A model generated the notes under the pieces. The model made no database searches. It saw nothing but the letters and a program-made list of their open reading frames with translations, and was not told the origin of the DNA. From the NCBI GenBank assembly GCA_036927565.1, contig JAYESD010000002.1:142793167-142857166 (forward strand): a stretch of 64,000 nt of DNA. The letters are read 5' to 3'. Within the stretch, counting starts at the first letter, position 1, and every line of letters begins with the position of its first letter. The DNA comes from Tuctoria greenei (lineage: Eukaryota; Streptophyta; Magnoliopsida; Poales; Poaceae). The position numbers were made by a program, and so were the translations under genes. Positions 1-10,518 of the stretch are shown here, one piece after another.

Positions 1-1468
1 TATTCTCAAGATCCAGGGGAATATAAGAGACGTGTTCGGGAGCAGGCTGGACTGTACAGTTTAGACTGATCGATGGGAGCTTTAGGAATAAGTTTAGATT
101 CAAAATTAGTTTAGAGGGCACGCAATGTATGAACTATGAAATTCATTAAGTTGCAAATTATTTGTGAATTGCAATGTCATTGCATTTTTTATCCCTGAAT
201 TCCAATTATATACATTAATTGCAATGTCATTACATTTGTTTATCTGCAACAGACGCTCACGATAACGTGCGAGTGGCAACGGACGCTCACGATGTCGTGT
301 AAGTGGCAATAGGGTGAAGAGTGCATGAGAGACACACTTTAAAAAGGCACGTCTCGGATTTCTGAGATCCGGCAAATGAGAGATGTGCCTTATCTGGGTG
401 CATCTCCGATTTACACCGAAGATCTTTTGTCCCACCTCGGAAAGCTGAGCGCAATGCAACGACCATATAAGGCATTGTGCACAGCTTCCAGTCGATATGT
501 CCGCATGCGAAAGTTGTCGGTCGCGGAAACAATAGCTTTCACATGTTGTGTGTCCGTTCGGTCACAAAATAATGAAAGACGTGCCTTACCTGGTCGCGTC
601 TCCGATTTACATCGAAGATCTTTTGTCCCACCTCGGAAAGCTGAGCGCAATGCAACGATCATATAAGGCATTGCGTACAGTTTTCAGTGGGACTTCCCCG
701 CATGCGAAAGATGTTGTCCCCGACTTCAACACACTGTGGCGCGTCTTTTGCATGCGGGGACATGCCCACATGCGAAAGATGATAATGCGAGAAGTGTGTT
801 ATATATGTGTGTCTACAATTTTTATTTTAAGCTCTTGCACGCTCTATGGCAAAATATTTCTCACGCTCTCTTGACCAAAGGACGCTGAAATGAGAGACGG
901 GTATTATACAGGCACGTCTCCGAGTTTTGCTATTTTTATCCATCGCGCGCTCTCTCCTAACATTTGGCGAAAAATTTTAGCTCTCGCACGCTCTCTCGAC
1001 CTAGAAACCGCAGCTCCTAAGCACGCCACCACTATCGACCCCAACCCCGTCGTCGACCCCGATCTTCGCGTCATCAGAGAGTTGAGCATGCTAGAGCACG
1101 TTGGCTCGTCCCTTGTCCCTGGAGCACGTCGTCGCCATCCCTCTTTCTCAACTCTCTCTTCGTCATTGTTGCGCTGCCGCTGTCAACCCCTACCCTTTCG
1201 TTAACCCCGACCTTCGTCATCAGAGAGTTGAGCACGCTGGAGCACGCCACCTCATCCCCTGTCCCCGGAGCACGCCGCCGCCTCAACCCCGATATCGGTA
1301 ATCAGTATGAGAACGTCGCCACCTTCACATAACTGGAAATGTTCTCCCTATTCCCGGAGCACGCCGGCCTGCTGTCATCAGAGAGTTGAGGAACTGCCAC
1401 TACGGCGCCTCCGCCAGCTCGTCCCGGAGCATGCCACCACCTCGACCCTTCCCTCAGAGCGCGCATTC
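1..1468. repeat. DNA-transposon-like repeat block left of the Argonaute fragment
   Basis: No gene is supported here. About 115 bp at 376-490 is repeated with few changes at 572-687, an offset of 196 bp. Units pair GAGACGTGCC-like and GGCACGTCTC-like arms (376-420, 572-610, 890-935), the kind of subterminal inverted units seen in plant DNA transposons. A second direct repeat, starting with CCCGAtCTTCG and containing GTCATCAGAGAGTTGAG, occurs near 1058 and 1206, with a partial copy near 1375. Short direct repeats also lie at 155-240 and 250-310. No terminal inverted repeat or transposase was found. This may be one end of an element that captured the adjacent Argonaute exons. Confidence 0.5.
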
Positions 1469-1559
1469 CAGTGATTTTATTGAATTTGAGGATGTCCAAT
1501 GAAGGCTCATCATTAATGAAGCCATTGATCCAAAGGGAGAATTTTCATTACAGTATACA
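1469..1559 (+). repeat. Direct repeat, left copy (partner at 12837-12941)
   Basis: The stretch beginning CAGTGATTTTATTGAATTTG recurs at 12837-12941. The right copy has about 23 extra bases in the middle and a few substitutions. The two copies flank the Argonaute fragment plus the inserted Tat element. The right copy has a short open frame (SDFIEFEDVS) that I do not recognise. Confidence 0.7.
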
Positions 1560-1657
1560 TTCATCTTCCTTGTTTATGTCCAATGCAGAAGTAATGTATT
1601 TGTTTTGACTATCAATGTATATAATGAATTATGATCTGCAAACCCTTGAAACTGCAG

Positions 1658-1731
1658 GAACTGTGGTTGACACTAGCATTTGCAATCCCAGTGAGTTTGA
1701 TTTCTAACTTTGTAGCCATGCTGGAATCAAG
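1658..1731 (+). pseudogene. Argonaute PIWI-domain exon fragment (upstream exon)
   Basis: After a pyrimidine-poor intron end (ACTGCAG, 1651-1657) the frame reads GTVVDTSICNPSEFDF, then a TAA, then LCSHAGIK, with the first G codon shared with the preceding exon. This fits the conserved C-terminal PIWI segment of plant Argonautes, which ends in a SHAGI motif. The usual tyrosine after EFDF is replaced by the stop, so the copy is dead. The exon ends at AAG|GTACC, a normal donor site, and element E1 is inserted immediately after those five intron bases. The next exon of the same domain lies beyond the element at 12648-12742. Only two exons are visible, so this is a fragment or captured piece, not a gene. 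Confidence 0.8.
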
Positions 1732-1736
1732 GTACC

Positions 1737-2594
1737 TGTCGATGGTTTTGATTCGGCAGATCTCCCGACACTACTAAAGTGTTAAAGGAGTTTGAGGTTC
1801 GGTGTGGGCGCGCGGAGATTCAAGAAGGTGAAGTGATAAGTGACACAAGAGACACGAAGATTTACGTGGTTCGGGTCGCCTAAGCGTAATACCCTACTCC
1901 ACGGGGTGTGTTGGTGTTGTATTGGATGTATGAGCTCAACGTAAGTCGACAGTGTAGAGTGAGCGCGTCGAGTCCCCCCTATGTATCGTCGGCCTGTCCT
2001 TTTATAGTACAAGGGCAGGCCGTTACAAGTTAGCCTGGCCCGACATGTGGCCCCGGCGGTTACTAATATTGATACACATTTGATACGCTTAATTACCCTT
2101 AATAACCGAGTTACGGGCTTTGACAGCACCGTTACTGGTAATTAAGGTCGTTCGATCGTGTGTCATTAATATAGTATTAATGACACTTAATTGGGTCTTG
2201 AAGTCCTTGATTCCCCTTTGAAGATCTGGTGCCGTTGTGGAGTCTTCCGGAGGTTAGAGGCTAAAGATCCGACGGTTGGACACGTGGCAGCTCTGGAGCA
2301 TACTGTGGGGAACAGATAGGTCCGGAGCCACCTGACACGTGTCAGTTCTGGAGCTTCCCTCGGTCTGGGGTTAGGTCCGGGGGTGCCGCTATGGTACATA
2401 GCCCGGAGCTTCCCCCTTGTGGGCGGTAGCTCCGGTTTGATAGTACACGTGGTGACCCTGGGACTAACCATGTTGGGGAAGCGGGTCCGGTTATGTCTGA
2501 CATGTGGGCCTCCGAAGGTCTTCAAATCAAGTAGATGACATTCCCTTGAGATATTTGTAATCCCAAGGGGTATATGGTACCCAGGGTACCGACA
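1737..2594 (-). repeat. E1 3' LTR (left)
   Basis: 858 bp, starting TGTC and ending CCGACA, aligned base for base without gaps to the right LTR. It contains CACGTG-type boxes, including the GGACACGTGGC near 2278, and the promoter region for antisense-side transcription is not resolvable by eye. Confidence 0.95.
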
Positions 2595-2613
2595 GTGGCC
2601 CCCTGGGCCCACC
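2595..2613 (-). other. E1 polypurine tract
   Basis: Read on the - strand, the sequence abutting the 3' LTR is purine-rich with core CCCAGGGGGCCAC. The equivalent sites in E3 (31906-31923) and E4 (60707-60724) carry the same CCAGGGGCC core, which supports the element orientation. Confidence 0.7.
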
Positions 2614-3121
2614 TCTGGGGAAGATCCCTTGGGTGAGGTCATTCCGCCGGAGGTGGGTCCATCCTTCGACTTTTGGACTTCAAAGGTTTTCGGATGTGCC
2701 GTTGGCGATAGTTTGGAGTTAAATCCTCGCCATGTGGCATATCATGTGTGCGGCAAATGAGATCTTTGGCGTGCGGATCTCACGCAATTGAAGGTCGCCG
2801 GTTCTCGATACGAAAATCGTATCGGTTCCGCGCGCCTTGTCAGGCCGCCGCCTTCGGGCTTCCCGCCTCATGATGACAACCGTTCGCCTAGGTAAGAACC
2901 TCGATTTGATCGTCGGGGTGGTCCTGGGCCCTCTTGTCATCGGCTGGGTGGAATTTTTGAGTAGTATCTTTGACTTCCTTGCGGTTTCCATTCAAGTGTT
3001 GCGAGGGCTTACTTAAGAAGGAAAGCATGCACCGTCTGGGGTTCTTTATGCCTCTCATCTGATCTTGCGCTCAAACTCCCAACTTGTGCTTGCTTTTCCT
3101 CTCTTGCCTCATTGTGCGGCG

Positions 3122-6100
3122 ATGGAGTTGGGTCTCCGCGAGAGCTGTTTGAAGACCGAAGGTGACCTGAAGAAGGTTCGAGCCCTCATGGGATGGTCTC
3201 CGGACTTCTTCAACCGCCTGTTCCGCGCTGGAGGAGAGCTCCCGTTCGAGAAGGAGCACGCTGGCGAGATGGTGTACTTCTCTTCGTACGCCATGGTGGG
3301 GTTGATCCCACCTTTTTCCTCCTTTTTCTTGATGCTGCTAGACTTCTATGGTCTGCAGCTGTATCACCTTGGCCCCCACTCCATTCTTCTTGTGTCTGTC
3401 TTCGTCCACTTCTGTGAAATGTGGGTGGGCATCCCCCCCTGCATTGAACTTTTCTGGACCTTCTTCACCGTCCATACCACCGATAGGAGTAATGAGTACC
3501 TTAGCTTCTACTACTTCGTGAAGCGCAAGAAGTGCCCATTCAAGTACCTTTGGTCGTTTCCCTCTGGAAAATGGGATGATTGGAAGAAGGACTGTATAGT
3601 CATCCGGGTGGAGGAGCACGAGAAGCTGGAGCTGCCTGAAGGCCTCCCCAACATCGACACTGCAGTCTGGAGTGAAGCTCCGGTGCTGTCGGATGCCTTC
3701 AACCCTGCTCTGACTAGGATCCGCCAGTGTGTGGAGGGAGGAGTAACTCCTCAGGCAGTATTTTGCAATTTCCTGGTCAACAGGTGGGCACCGCTGAAGA
3801 AGAGAGAAAAACTCGCTTGGGCCCTCAACAGTGTGATGTACGATGACCGGGTCGAGACCGGGCTGAAGTCCAACATGGCGGGGGCAACCTTGGAGTTTCG
3901 TCTCAAGAAGTTCCAGCACGACATCGATGTCGCGGGTGATGACTTGACCCCGCCACCAACTTTTCTCCCTCAGAACGTGGAAGTAGAGTTCAGCAGGGAG
4001 CTCCGGCGGACGATGCCGGTGCTTGACGATCTTGGTGTCGTTGAGAGAAGATCGACCTCTAGGGTGGTGATCCCTGGGGCTTCCTAAGGTGGCTCCGACC
4101 CTGCCCCAAAGCCAAGGATCGAAGTCGTTGGAAAGGGCAAGGAGCTGGCAGACGAACCCTTGAGCCGAAAGAGGAAGCTGCAGCATGCCGACGGAAGGTC
4201 TGTCACGCCTGCAACCTCTGCATCAGCTCCTTCTCCCCGGAGGGGAAGGTCTTCTACAACTGCGGCGACTGTACCCGCAGCGGCGTCTTCCCGGGGTGCT
4301 AGCTCCAGTCATGCGACTCCAGCACCAGGGCCAGTTGAGGCCTCTAGGTCCGGAGATCCTTCCCGGTCAAGGAGGGCCTCGACTAAGGAAATGCCCCAGG
4401 CTGCAACGAGTTCCGGGGGGCCTTCTGGAGCTTCCACGCCGACGGCGGCTATGGTTAGCCCAGATTGCCCGGGAAAGAGGTTCCGCGCAAGCTAGTGCGG
4501 AAGCCTCCCGAGGTAATTTTTAATCTTTACCTCAAACAGTTGTTTTATTGTAGTAACTATTTTTTAAGTTTCTTCATCCATCATCTGCAGCGTTCCCAAG
4601 AAGAGGAGTGAGGCTCCACCCTCAGCCACAGCAGCTGAAGCTGTGAGGGCGGAAGCTTCTGCTCCTGTCCCGATGCTGCCCCAAGTGGTGGCTGAAGCTG
4701 CGGCAGCTCCGGCGCCAACTGTCGTGGTCATGGACCTCGACTCATCCCCCGAGACTCCCGTGGTAGCGCCGGACCACGGGAGAGAAGATGCGCCAGCGGC
4801 ACCTGCTCCGGAGGTTGAAGCCCCGGGTCTTGATGCTGAGATGATGGAAGCTCTGGCCGTTGATCCGGAGGAAGCAGTAATTCCGGCCCCAAAGCCAGAA
4901 ATTGTCGAAGCCCCGGCGGTTGAGTCGGAGGTTATTGAAGTTCCGGCAAGCGATCCGGATGTGGAGGAAGCTCTGGCGGTTGAGTCGGCTACCTCCGAAG
5001 CTCTGGCCTTAGAGCCAGTTGCACTTGAAGACCTTCCGGCACCCGAGCTGGTTGAGGTTGAAGCTCCGGCCTCGGGGCCGGTTGTTACAGAGGTATCAGC
5101 ACCTGAACCCATGGTGGTCAAGGTGTCAACACCCGAGCCACCAATGGAGGAGGAGCCCAGGCCGGAGCCTGAAATGGCCCCTGCTCCAGAAGGGATGATG
5201 GCGGAGGTACCTGCTGCTGGGCCAGGGTGCCCAGATGAAGTCGTTGGCCCCCTGCCTGAGGGGGCAAATGAAGACCTGGCAGCAGGGCCTTCGGAACCAC
5301 TTCCGGAGGTCGGAACTTCTTCCGCGGGACCCTCCTCGGCGGCTACTGAGGCTATCCTGGAGGATGGCCCTAGAGCCGTGGAGGCTCAGGGGACCACTCT
5401 CGTAGAGTGGGACCCAATTTTTGTAAGCGGGAACCCGCTGGATCCAGCGGAGGAGACCCCAGCAGGTCCGGAACCTATTCCCCTGTCGTTGTCTATTGAC
5501 AACGCTTGCTCCAGCCTGCGTCAAGTCCAGCTGGCGTTCTACCACGACAGCAAGGCTCTTGAAAAGGAGCGCCAAACCCTTAGGCGGTGGCGTAACCGGC
5601 TCTACTTCGAGACCAAGCTTGCGCAGTCGAGGCTGGCAGACGACAAGGAATGGATCAAGCAGGAGAAGGTCCGCCTAGAATATTGGGGCAAATTATTGGA
5701 TGACAGGGAGAGCTTGACTCGCGCCCTCAACGCTCAATCTCGGGCCATCTATGAGCAGAACAAGGCTGCTAATAGTGCGGCTGATGAACGCCAAGAAAGG
5801 ATTGAAGCCATTAACACTACTCTCATTAAGCGACGGGAGGCACTTGAGGAGAGGGAGAAGAGGCTCGAAGATGAAGAGCAAAAACTCCTAGAGCTGCGGG
5901 GTGACGTCTTGAGGAGGGAGGAGGAGCTCACCGAAAAAGTGGCTCTGGTTGACAAGGGTCTCGAGGAACGCACCAAGAAGTTGGAGGAGCGTTGCCATGA
6001 GGAGGAGGAGAAGGCCTGGGTGCGAGGGCAGGAACTCTACCAGCAAGAGTGTGCCCTCGCTGCCAGTGAGAAGAAAGTTAGGGGCCGGGAGAAGGACCTG

Positions 6101-6633
6101 GTCGACCGCCGGAACAAGATTTACCTCCGGGAGGAGGAGCTCGGCAAACTCGAGAAGCAGGTTGCTGAAAAGATTCAGCAAAATGCCAAAGAGGTTGAGC
6201 GCCTTGCTCGCGAGAATTCTGAACTGGCGGTGGCCAAAAGTCCTTGGAGGAACTGAAGGGCTTGAGGACTGCAGACTCCCCACAGGTTTGGGAGTTCCTG
6301 AGCAAAGCCAACGACGCGCTGACACCGATGGGCTTCAGTCCCGTGCGTCCGGATGATCCAGAGCCAGAGCCGGACCTAGCGTTGCGAGCGTTGAGCTCGG
6401 CGGGTAGCAAACTCTCCAAGGTGGGCGACGTCATCGCGGACCAGTTGGAGGTTGAGGGGCAATCCCTGGCGAAGAACGTCGCAGATTATGTGCTGACGTA
6501 CTACACCAGTCGGGATTCCCAATTCCCTCTGGACCCGATGCTTGAAGGTCCCGTCGAAGGAGAAGGTGAAGCCACCCGAGCCAACGTGTCAGAGGTTGCT
6601 CAGAAGGTCGCCCAGTTCTTCCATAGGGTCTAG
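3122..6633 (+). pseudogene. E1 antisense ORF (Tat aORF), spliced, with stops and a frameshift
   Basis: This lies opposite to pol, in the position of the additional ORF known from Tat elements, annotated in databases as putative gypsy-type transposon protein. ATG at 3122 (MELGLRESC) opens a domain with a hydrophobic core (SSYAMVGLIPPFSSFFLMLL, then GLQLYHLGPHS), resembling that family. A TAA at 4085-4087 interrupts the frame, which resumes to a TAG at 4493. A 78-bp intron fits at 4513-4590 (GAG|GTAATT ... CTGCAG|C). The second exon begins with a long Pro/Ala/Glu-rich stretch (about 4600-5480) and ends in a charged coiled coil (about 5530-6240). A one-base frame change near 6240 leads into a tail ending KVAQFFHRV. 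Relatives in E3 and E4 share the plan. Function is unknown. Confidence 0.8.
4513..4590 (+). other. Predicted intron in the E1 antisense ORF
   Basis: The donor is GAG|GTAATTTT and the acceptor TCATCTGCAG|C. The 78-bp stretch is T-rich, unlike its GC-rich flanks. Both sides are in the same frame. E3 and E4 have a 90-bp intron at the corresponding domain boundary. Confidence 0.65.
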
Positions 6634-6887
6634 GACCATCTCTGTAGCTCCCACTTGTATTCTCTCTTTTTCTTCCCCAATTTTGTAATCCCTTGTCTCC
6701 AAATGAATGAAATCCAAATTTTTGCGAATTTCATTTTTTGTCTTCAACACACTTTTATCTTCACTTGGCCCCCTGGTAGATGTACGCAATTTGATTGTGA
6801 ACATGTACCAAGAGGATATTGTGTTTTGTTGCTTCAAACTTGTAGAATGTAGGCCCGAAGTCTTTGATAGTGAAGGCCCCCTGAGGT

Positions 6888-7204
6888 TGTCGGAGCTTAG
6901 AAGCTCTGGCATTAGCTATCGTCGGAGCTTAGTAGCTCCGGCAATAGTCCCTATCAACGCGTAGAGCATCGATAGTTAGCCCTTCGGGGTGTCGGAGCTT
7001 AGTAGCTCCGGCAATGACCTTTACCAATGCGTAGTTTGTCGGCAGCAGACTCCGCTTGTGGGGTCTTCTTACCATATTTTATTTTTCGTCGACGGCTGGC
7101 CCCCCTAGCTTTACCGGAGCTTGGTTGCTCCGGTGATGCTCGTTTTCAATGTTTAACATCCATTACAAGCCACCTGGGGGAGTCGGAGCTTTGTTAGCTC
7201 TGGC
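6888..7204. repeat. E1 hairpin array between antisense ORF and pol
   Basis: Five inverted repeats of the form GGAGCT-loop-AGCTCC lie near 6889, 6921, 6990, 7111 and 7181; the first and last have one mismatch. The loops are TTAGTA-like or TTGGTT. They sit in the convergent spacer after the antisense ORF and before the 3' end of pol. The same type of hairpin, in a different repeat unit, fills the same place in E3. Confidence 0.8.
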
Positions 7205-7430
7205 TTTTCTCTATCAACGTGGGATTTTTTATTTTTCCTGCACACTGAAGCCAAGAAAAATAGTAAAATTTGTTTCTTGCATATAACTTCGTCGTGGCTT
7301 ATGATTCCCAAGAAAGTTTTAGGTCAAGCGCGATTTTGAATACAACCGAATGCGTTGTCTTTTCTTCCAGATCCAATTGTACTTGGACCCGGCTTACTTC
7401 GGCCTGCCGGGGTGTAGGTAGAGTGGCGTA

Positions 7431-7455
7431 CTTAGGGTGCTTGACCAGGCTAAGC
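7431..7455 (-). repeat. CTTAG/CTAAG stem-loop motif, E1 copy 1
   Basis: The unit starts CTTAGGGTGC and ends CCAGGCTAAGC. Its outer flanks (GTAGAGTGGCG and GCACACTC) can also pair. A second E1 copy is at 7726-7750. Equivalent copies occur in E3 and in the Tat derivative at 49398-52235. Confidence 0.7.
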
Positions 7456-7725
7456 CAATAGCACACTCTGGCCCTAGATTGGCTTGGCGGCATTCAGGCG
7501 AGTGAGCCATGAACAATATTTGAATCCAAAAGAATTGACAATACAGCTCGAATTGTACATGAACCGATCAGACTAAAATTTCTTAAGAATTGCACAACTT
7601 TGTTATAGACAAGAAAGAGAAAATTAAAAAATGTTGAGCCTGTACAAAATAAATGCACGTGGAGTCTGTTTCACATGAGCATGTCTTTCATTATAGGTCC
7701 GGGGTATAGGGGAAACAAGTATACT

Positions 7726-7750
7726 CTTAGGGTACAGAACCAGGCTAAGC
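7726..7750 (-). repeat. CTTAG/CTAAG stem-loop motif, E1 copy 2
   Basis: The unit starts CTTAGGGTACAG and ends CCAGGCTAAGC, 271 bp after the end of the first copy, still in the pol/aORF spacer. Confidence 0.7.
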
Positions 7751-7937
7751 GTGTTTCGTTTCTCGTTTGACCCAGGGTAGCTAGCTACACTTTTAGTCCT
7801 GGGACTGTGACAAGTGTTGCATGAACTTTGCGGACCTTCCGGGAAAGGTCCGACTGATCTCCCGGAGGAACTACCCGACTCTGTACAATGACTCTATAAC
7901 ATACACCTCAAGTTACTACAGACTCACCTCCGTGATA

Positions 7938-9350
7938 TTAAGTGTAGAACTTACGGAGGTGCTCAATGTTCCAAGGGTTTGGGAGAGGTGTCCCATCCTC
8001 GGTAGCCAAGCGAACGCTTCTGGGACGGGATACTTTAATCACTCGGAAAGGTCCCTCCCAGCTGGGGGAGAGTTTGTTTAACACTTCTCTGGATTGTATT
8101 CTCCGTAGCACCAGATCGCCTTCCTCGAGCTGTCGGTTGTGTACATGCCGCTGATGATAGCGCCGAAGGGCTTGGCGGTATCGGGCATTCCGAACAGCTG
8201 CTTGGCACCTTCCCTCCTCAAGGAGGTCTAGGTCTTCACACCGGAGCTGGTCCTGTGTGGCTTCGTCGAAGGTCTGGACCCGGAATGACCCCAAGGTGAT
8301 CTCCAGAGGAAGGATTGCTTCAGCTCCGTACACCAGGAAGAAGGGTGTCTCTCCAGTTGACCGGTTTAAAGTTGTCCTGTTGGCCCCTAGAGTGGGCGGA
8401 AGCTCTTCAATCCAGTTGGCTCCGTGTTTTTTCAAGCGCTCATAGGTGCACGTTTTGAGTCCTTTAAGGATTTCAGCATTTGCTCTCTTGGCTTGGCCAT
8501 TGCTTGCCGGGTGAGCTACGGAGACGTAGCAAACTTGAATGCCGAGGTCTTTGCAATATCCTTGAAATGCAGAGCTTGTAAATTGGGTCCCATTATCAGT
8601 GATGATTTTGTTTGGGACTCCAAATCTGCATACAATGGATTGCAAAAAGTTGATAGTAGACTGCCTGTTGATTGTCACAACTGGAGTTGCTTCCAGCCAC
8701 TTGGTGAACTTATCAATGGCGACGTACAGAAACTTGTAACCTCCGACGGCTCTTGGGAAAGGTCCCAAGATGTCCATCCCCCACACAGCGAAGGGCCATG
8801 TAGGAGGTATCATTTGTAGGGGTTGAGCCGGTGTGTGAATTTGCTTTGCATGAAATTGGCATGCTTCGCATTTCTTCACTAGCTCAGTTGCATCCTGGAG
8901 TGCTGTAGGCCAGTAAAAACCATGCCGAAAGGATTTACCGACCAGCGTGTGGGAAGACGCGTGGTTCCCACACTCGCCTCCATGGATTTCCGCGAGGAGC
9001 TCGCAGCCTTCTTCCCTTGTGATGCACCGCATTAGTATGCCGTTGGCACCGCGCCGGTAGAGATTGCCTTCTACCAACGTGTATCTTTTAGCCAATCTGA
9101 CTATCCGGTCAGCGGATACATCATCTTTAGGAAGGATGTTGTCTTTCAAGTAGCTCCGGATCTCCGAGATCCATGCATTGGAGCTAACTTGAGCATTTGA
9201 GTCTTGCGTGTTGGGTTGCTCGGAGCTTCCGGCAGCACCTACGACCCTTGATGGCTGCCATGGTAACAGAGCCATCGGGACCATCAGCTTTGGGATGCTG
9301 ATCTCGCCCCCTTCGCTCAGTTCGGCAGGCTGAGCTCTGGGTTTTGACAA
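7938..9350 (-). pseudogene. E1 integrase (C-terminal part of pol), catalytic Glu replaced
   Basis: A 470-codon frame covers the end of the RNase H linker and the whole integrase. The zinc-binding HHCC module is visible (HGGECGNHASSH ... CEACQFHAK). The core has the first catalytic Asp in GMDILGPF and the second in ITDNGTQF. The third position, 36 residues after the second Asp, is Lys in NGQAKRAN; the codon AAG lies at 8487-8489 (- strand) where Glu is expected, so strand transfer should be lost. The C-terminal part reads GDLVLRR, SWEGPF and LRKFYT, a normal Tat/Gypsy ending, so the stop at 7938-7940 looks native. Apart from the Lys, this is the best-preserved reading frame of E1. Confidence 0.9.
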
Positions 9351-9479
9351 CCTCCGGACTAAAGTTCCGTCAGGAGCCGGAGCTCCGGTTGACGCTTTCG
9401 TCGAGAGTTCGTCAGCTTCACCGTTGTGGGCATGCTGGACATGGTGGAGGTCTAGGGCTTCGAAGTCCTTCTGAAGCCT

Positions 9480-10458
9480 CTAGACTTCAAGGAGGTAAGC
9501 AGCTAGCTGGAGGTTGTTGCAGGAGCATTCACCCTTCACTTGCTTAATGATGAGCTGTGAATCTCCCTTGACCAGTAGTTGTTTGACACCGTATGACTGT
9601 GCCACCTTTAGTCCGTAGATGAGTGCTTCGTACTCCGCCATGTTGTTGGTCGCCTTGAAATACCATGTATTTTACCTTCTCCCCGGTTGGTGCGAGGAGA
9701 AGGATTCCAGCTCCAGCCCCCTGCTTTTGCATGGAGCCGTCGAAGTAGAGGGTCCAGTGAGGCACGGTGAAGACCGGAGCTTTGTGTTCCGGCTTCTGCT
9801 CACTGAGGCCCCCAGGGTTTGATGGAGAGGGAGTCCATTCCGCCATGAAATCTGCCAATGCTTGACTCTTGATTGCTTGCCTTGAAATGAATTCGAGATT
9901 GAATTCGGCCAATTCCGTTGCCCACTTTGCGATATTCCCAGTTGAGTTGGGATTATACAAGATTGCTTGAAGTGGGTAAGAAGTCACCACTGAGATCTTG
10001 TGAGCTTGGAAATAATGGCGAAGCTTCCTGTAGGCAATAAGAACTGCATAGAGCAGCTTATGCACCTCTAGGTATTGAGTCTTGGCGTCATGAAGTACTT
10101 CACTAATGAAGTACACTGGGCACTGGATGGTCCGGACCCTCCCGGAGGGGCCCGGAGCTTCCTCTTCATTGACCCGGATCCTCCCGGAGGGATCCGGATT
10201 TTCTTCGGGGACCTCCGGGTCCTTGCTGGAGGAACCCGGAGCTTCTTCAGAAGCGACTTGGACCCTCCCGGAGGGGTCTGGGTCTACTGAAGTAACTTCT
10301 TGTGGAATCAAGTCTGGGAGTTGGGACCCAGACTCGCTTTCAGGAACCTCCGGACCGTCCCTAAGGGGTCTGGATTCCTGAGTATGGGATAGTTCTGGTC
10401 TCTCCGCAACTAGGACCATACTAACGACTTCGTCAGTAGCTGAAATGTAAAGCAGCAA
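9480..10458 (-). pseudogene. E1 RNase H region of pol, with repetitive insert and frameshift
   Basis: The frame continues from RT after a nonsense codon at 10519-10521. It reads LLYISATDEVVSMVLVAERPE, then about 85 residues rich in Pro, Glu and Ser with repeated DPSGRV-type units (about 10130-10390), then the expected VYFISEVL and QYLEVHKLLYA connection segment. The RNase H core starts at LYFDGSMQKQGAGAGILL. A small deletion near 9660 shifts the frame; the original frame then continues (NNMAEYEALIYGL) down to a TAG at 9480-9482. The insert is unusual for this junction. The catalytic Asp of YFDGS is kept, but the protein could not be made intact. Confidence 0.8.
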
Positions 10459-10518
10459 AGGCTCACCAGGGTTCTGAGCTACCAGAGTTGGTAGTGTGGT
10501 GAGGAGCTGTTTTAGCTC

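Noticed and set aside
3338..4186. A 282-codon - strand ORF opposite the E1 antisense ORF
   Set aside because: It mirrors a GC-rich coding exon whose + strand product matches the aORF family and recurs in E3 and E4.
4643..6256. An independent host gene for a coiled-coil protein
   Set aside because: It lies inside E1, follows a splice acceptor of the aORF and has relatives at the same place in E3 and E4.
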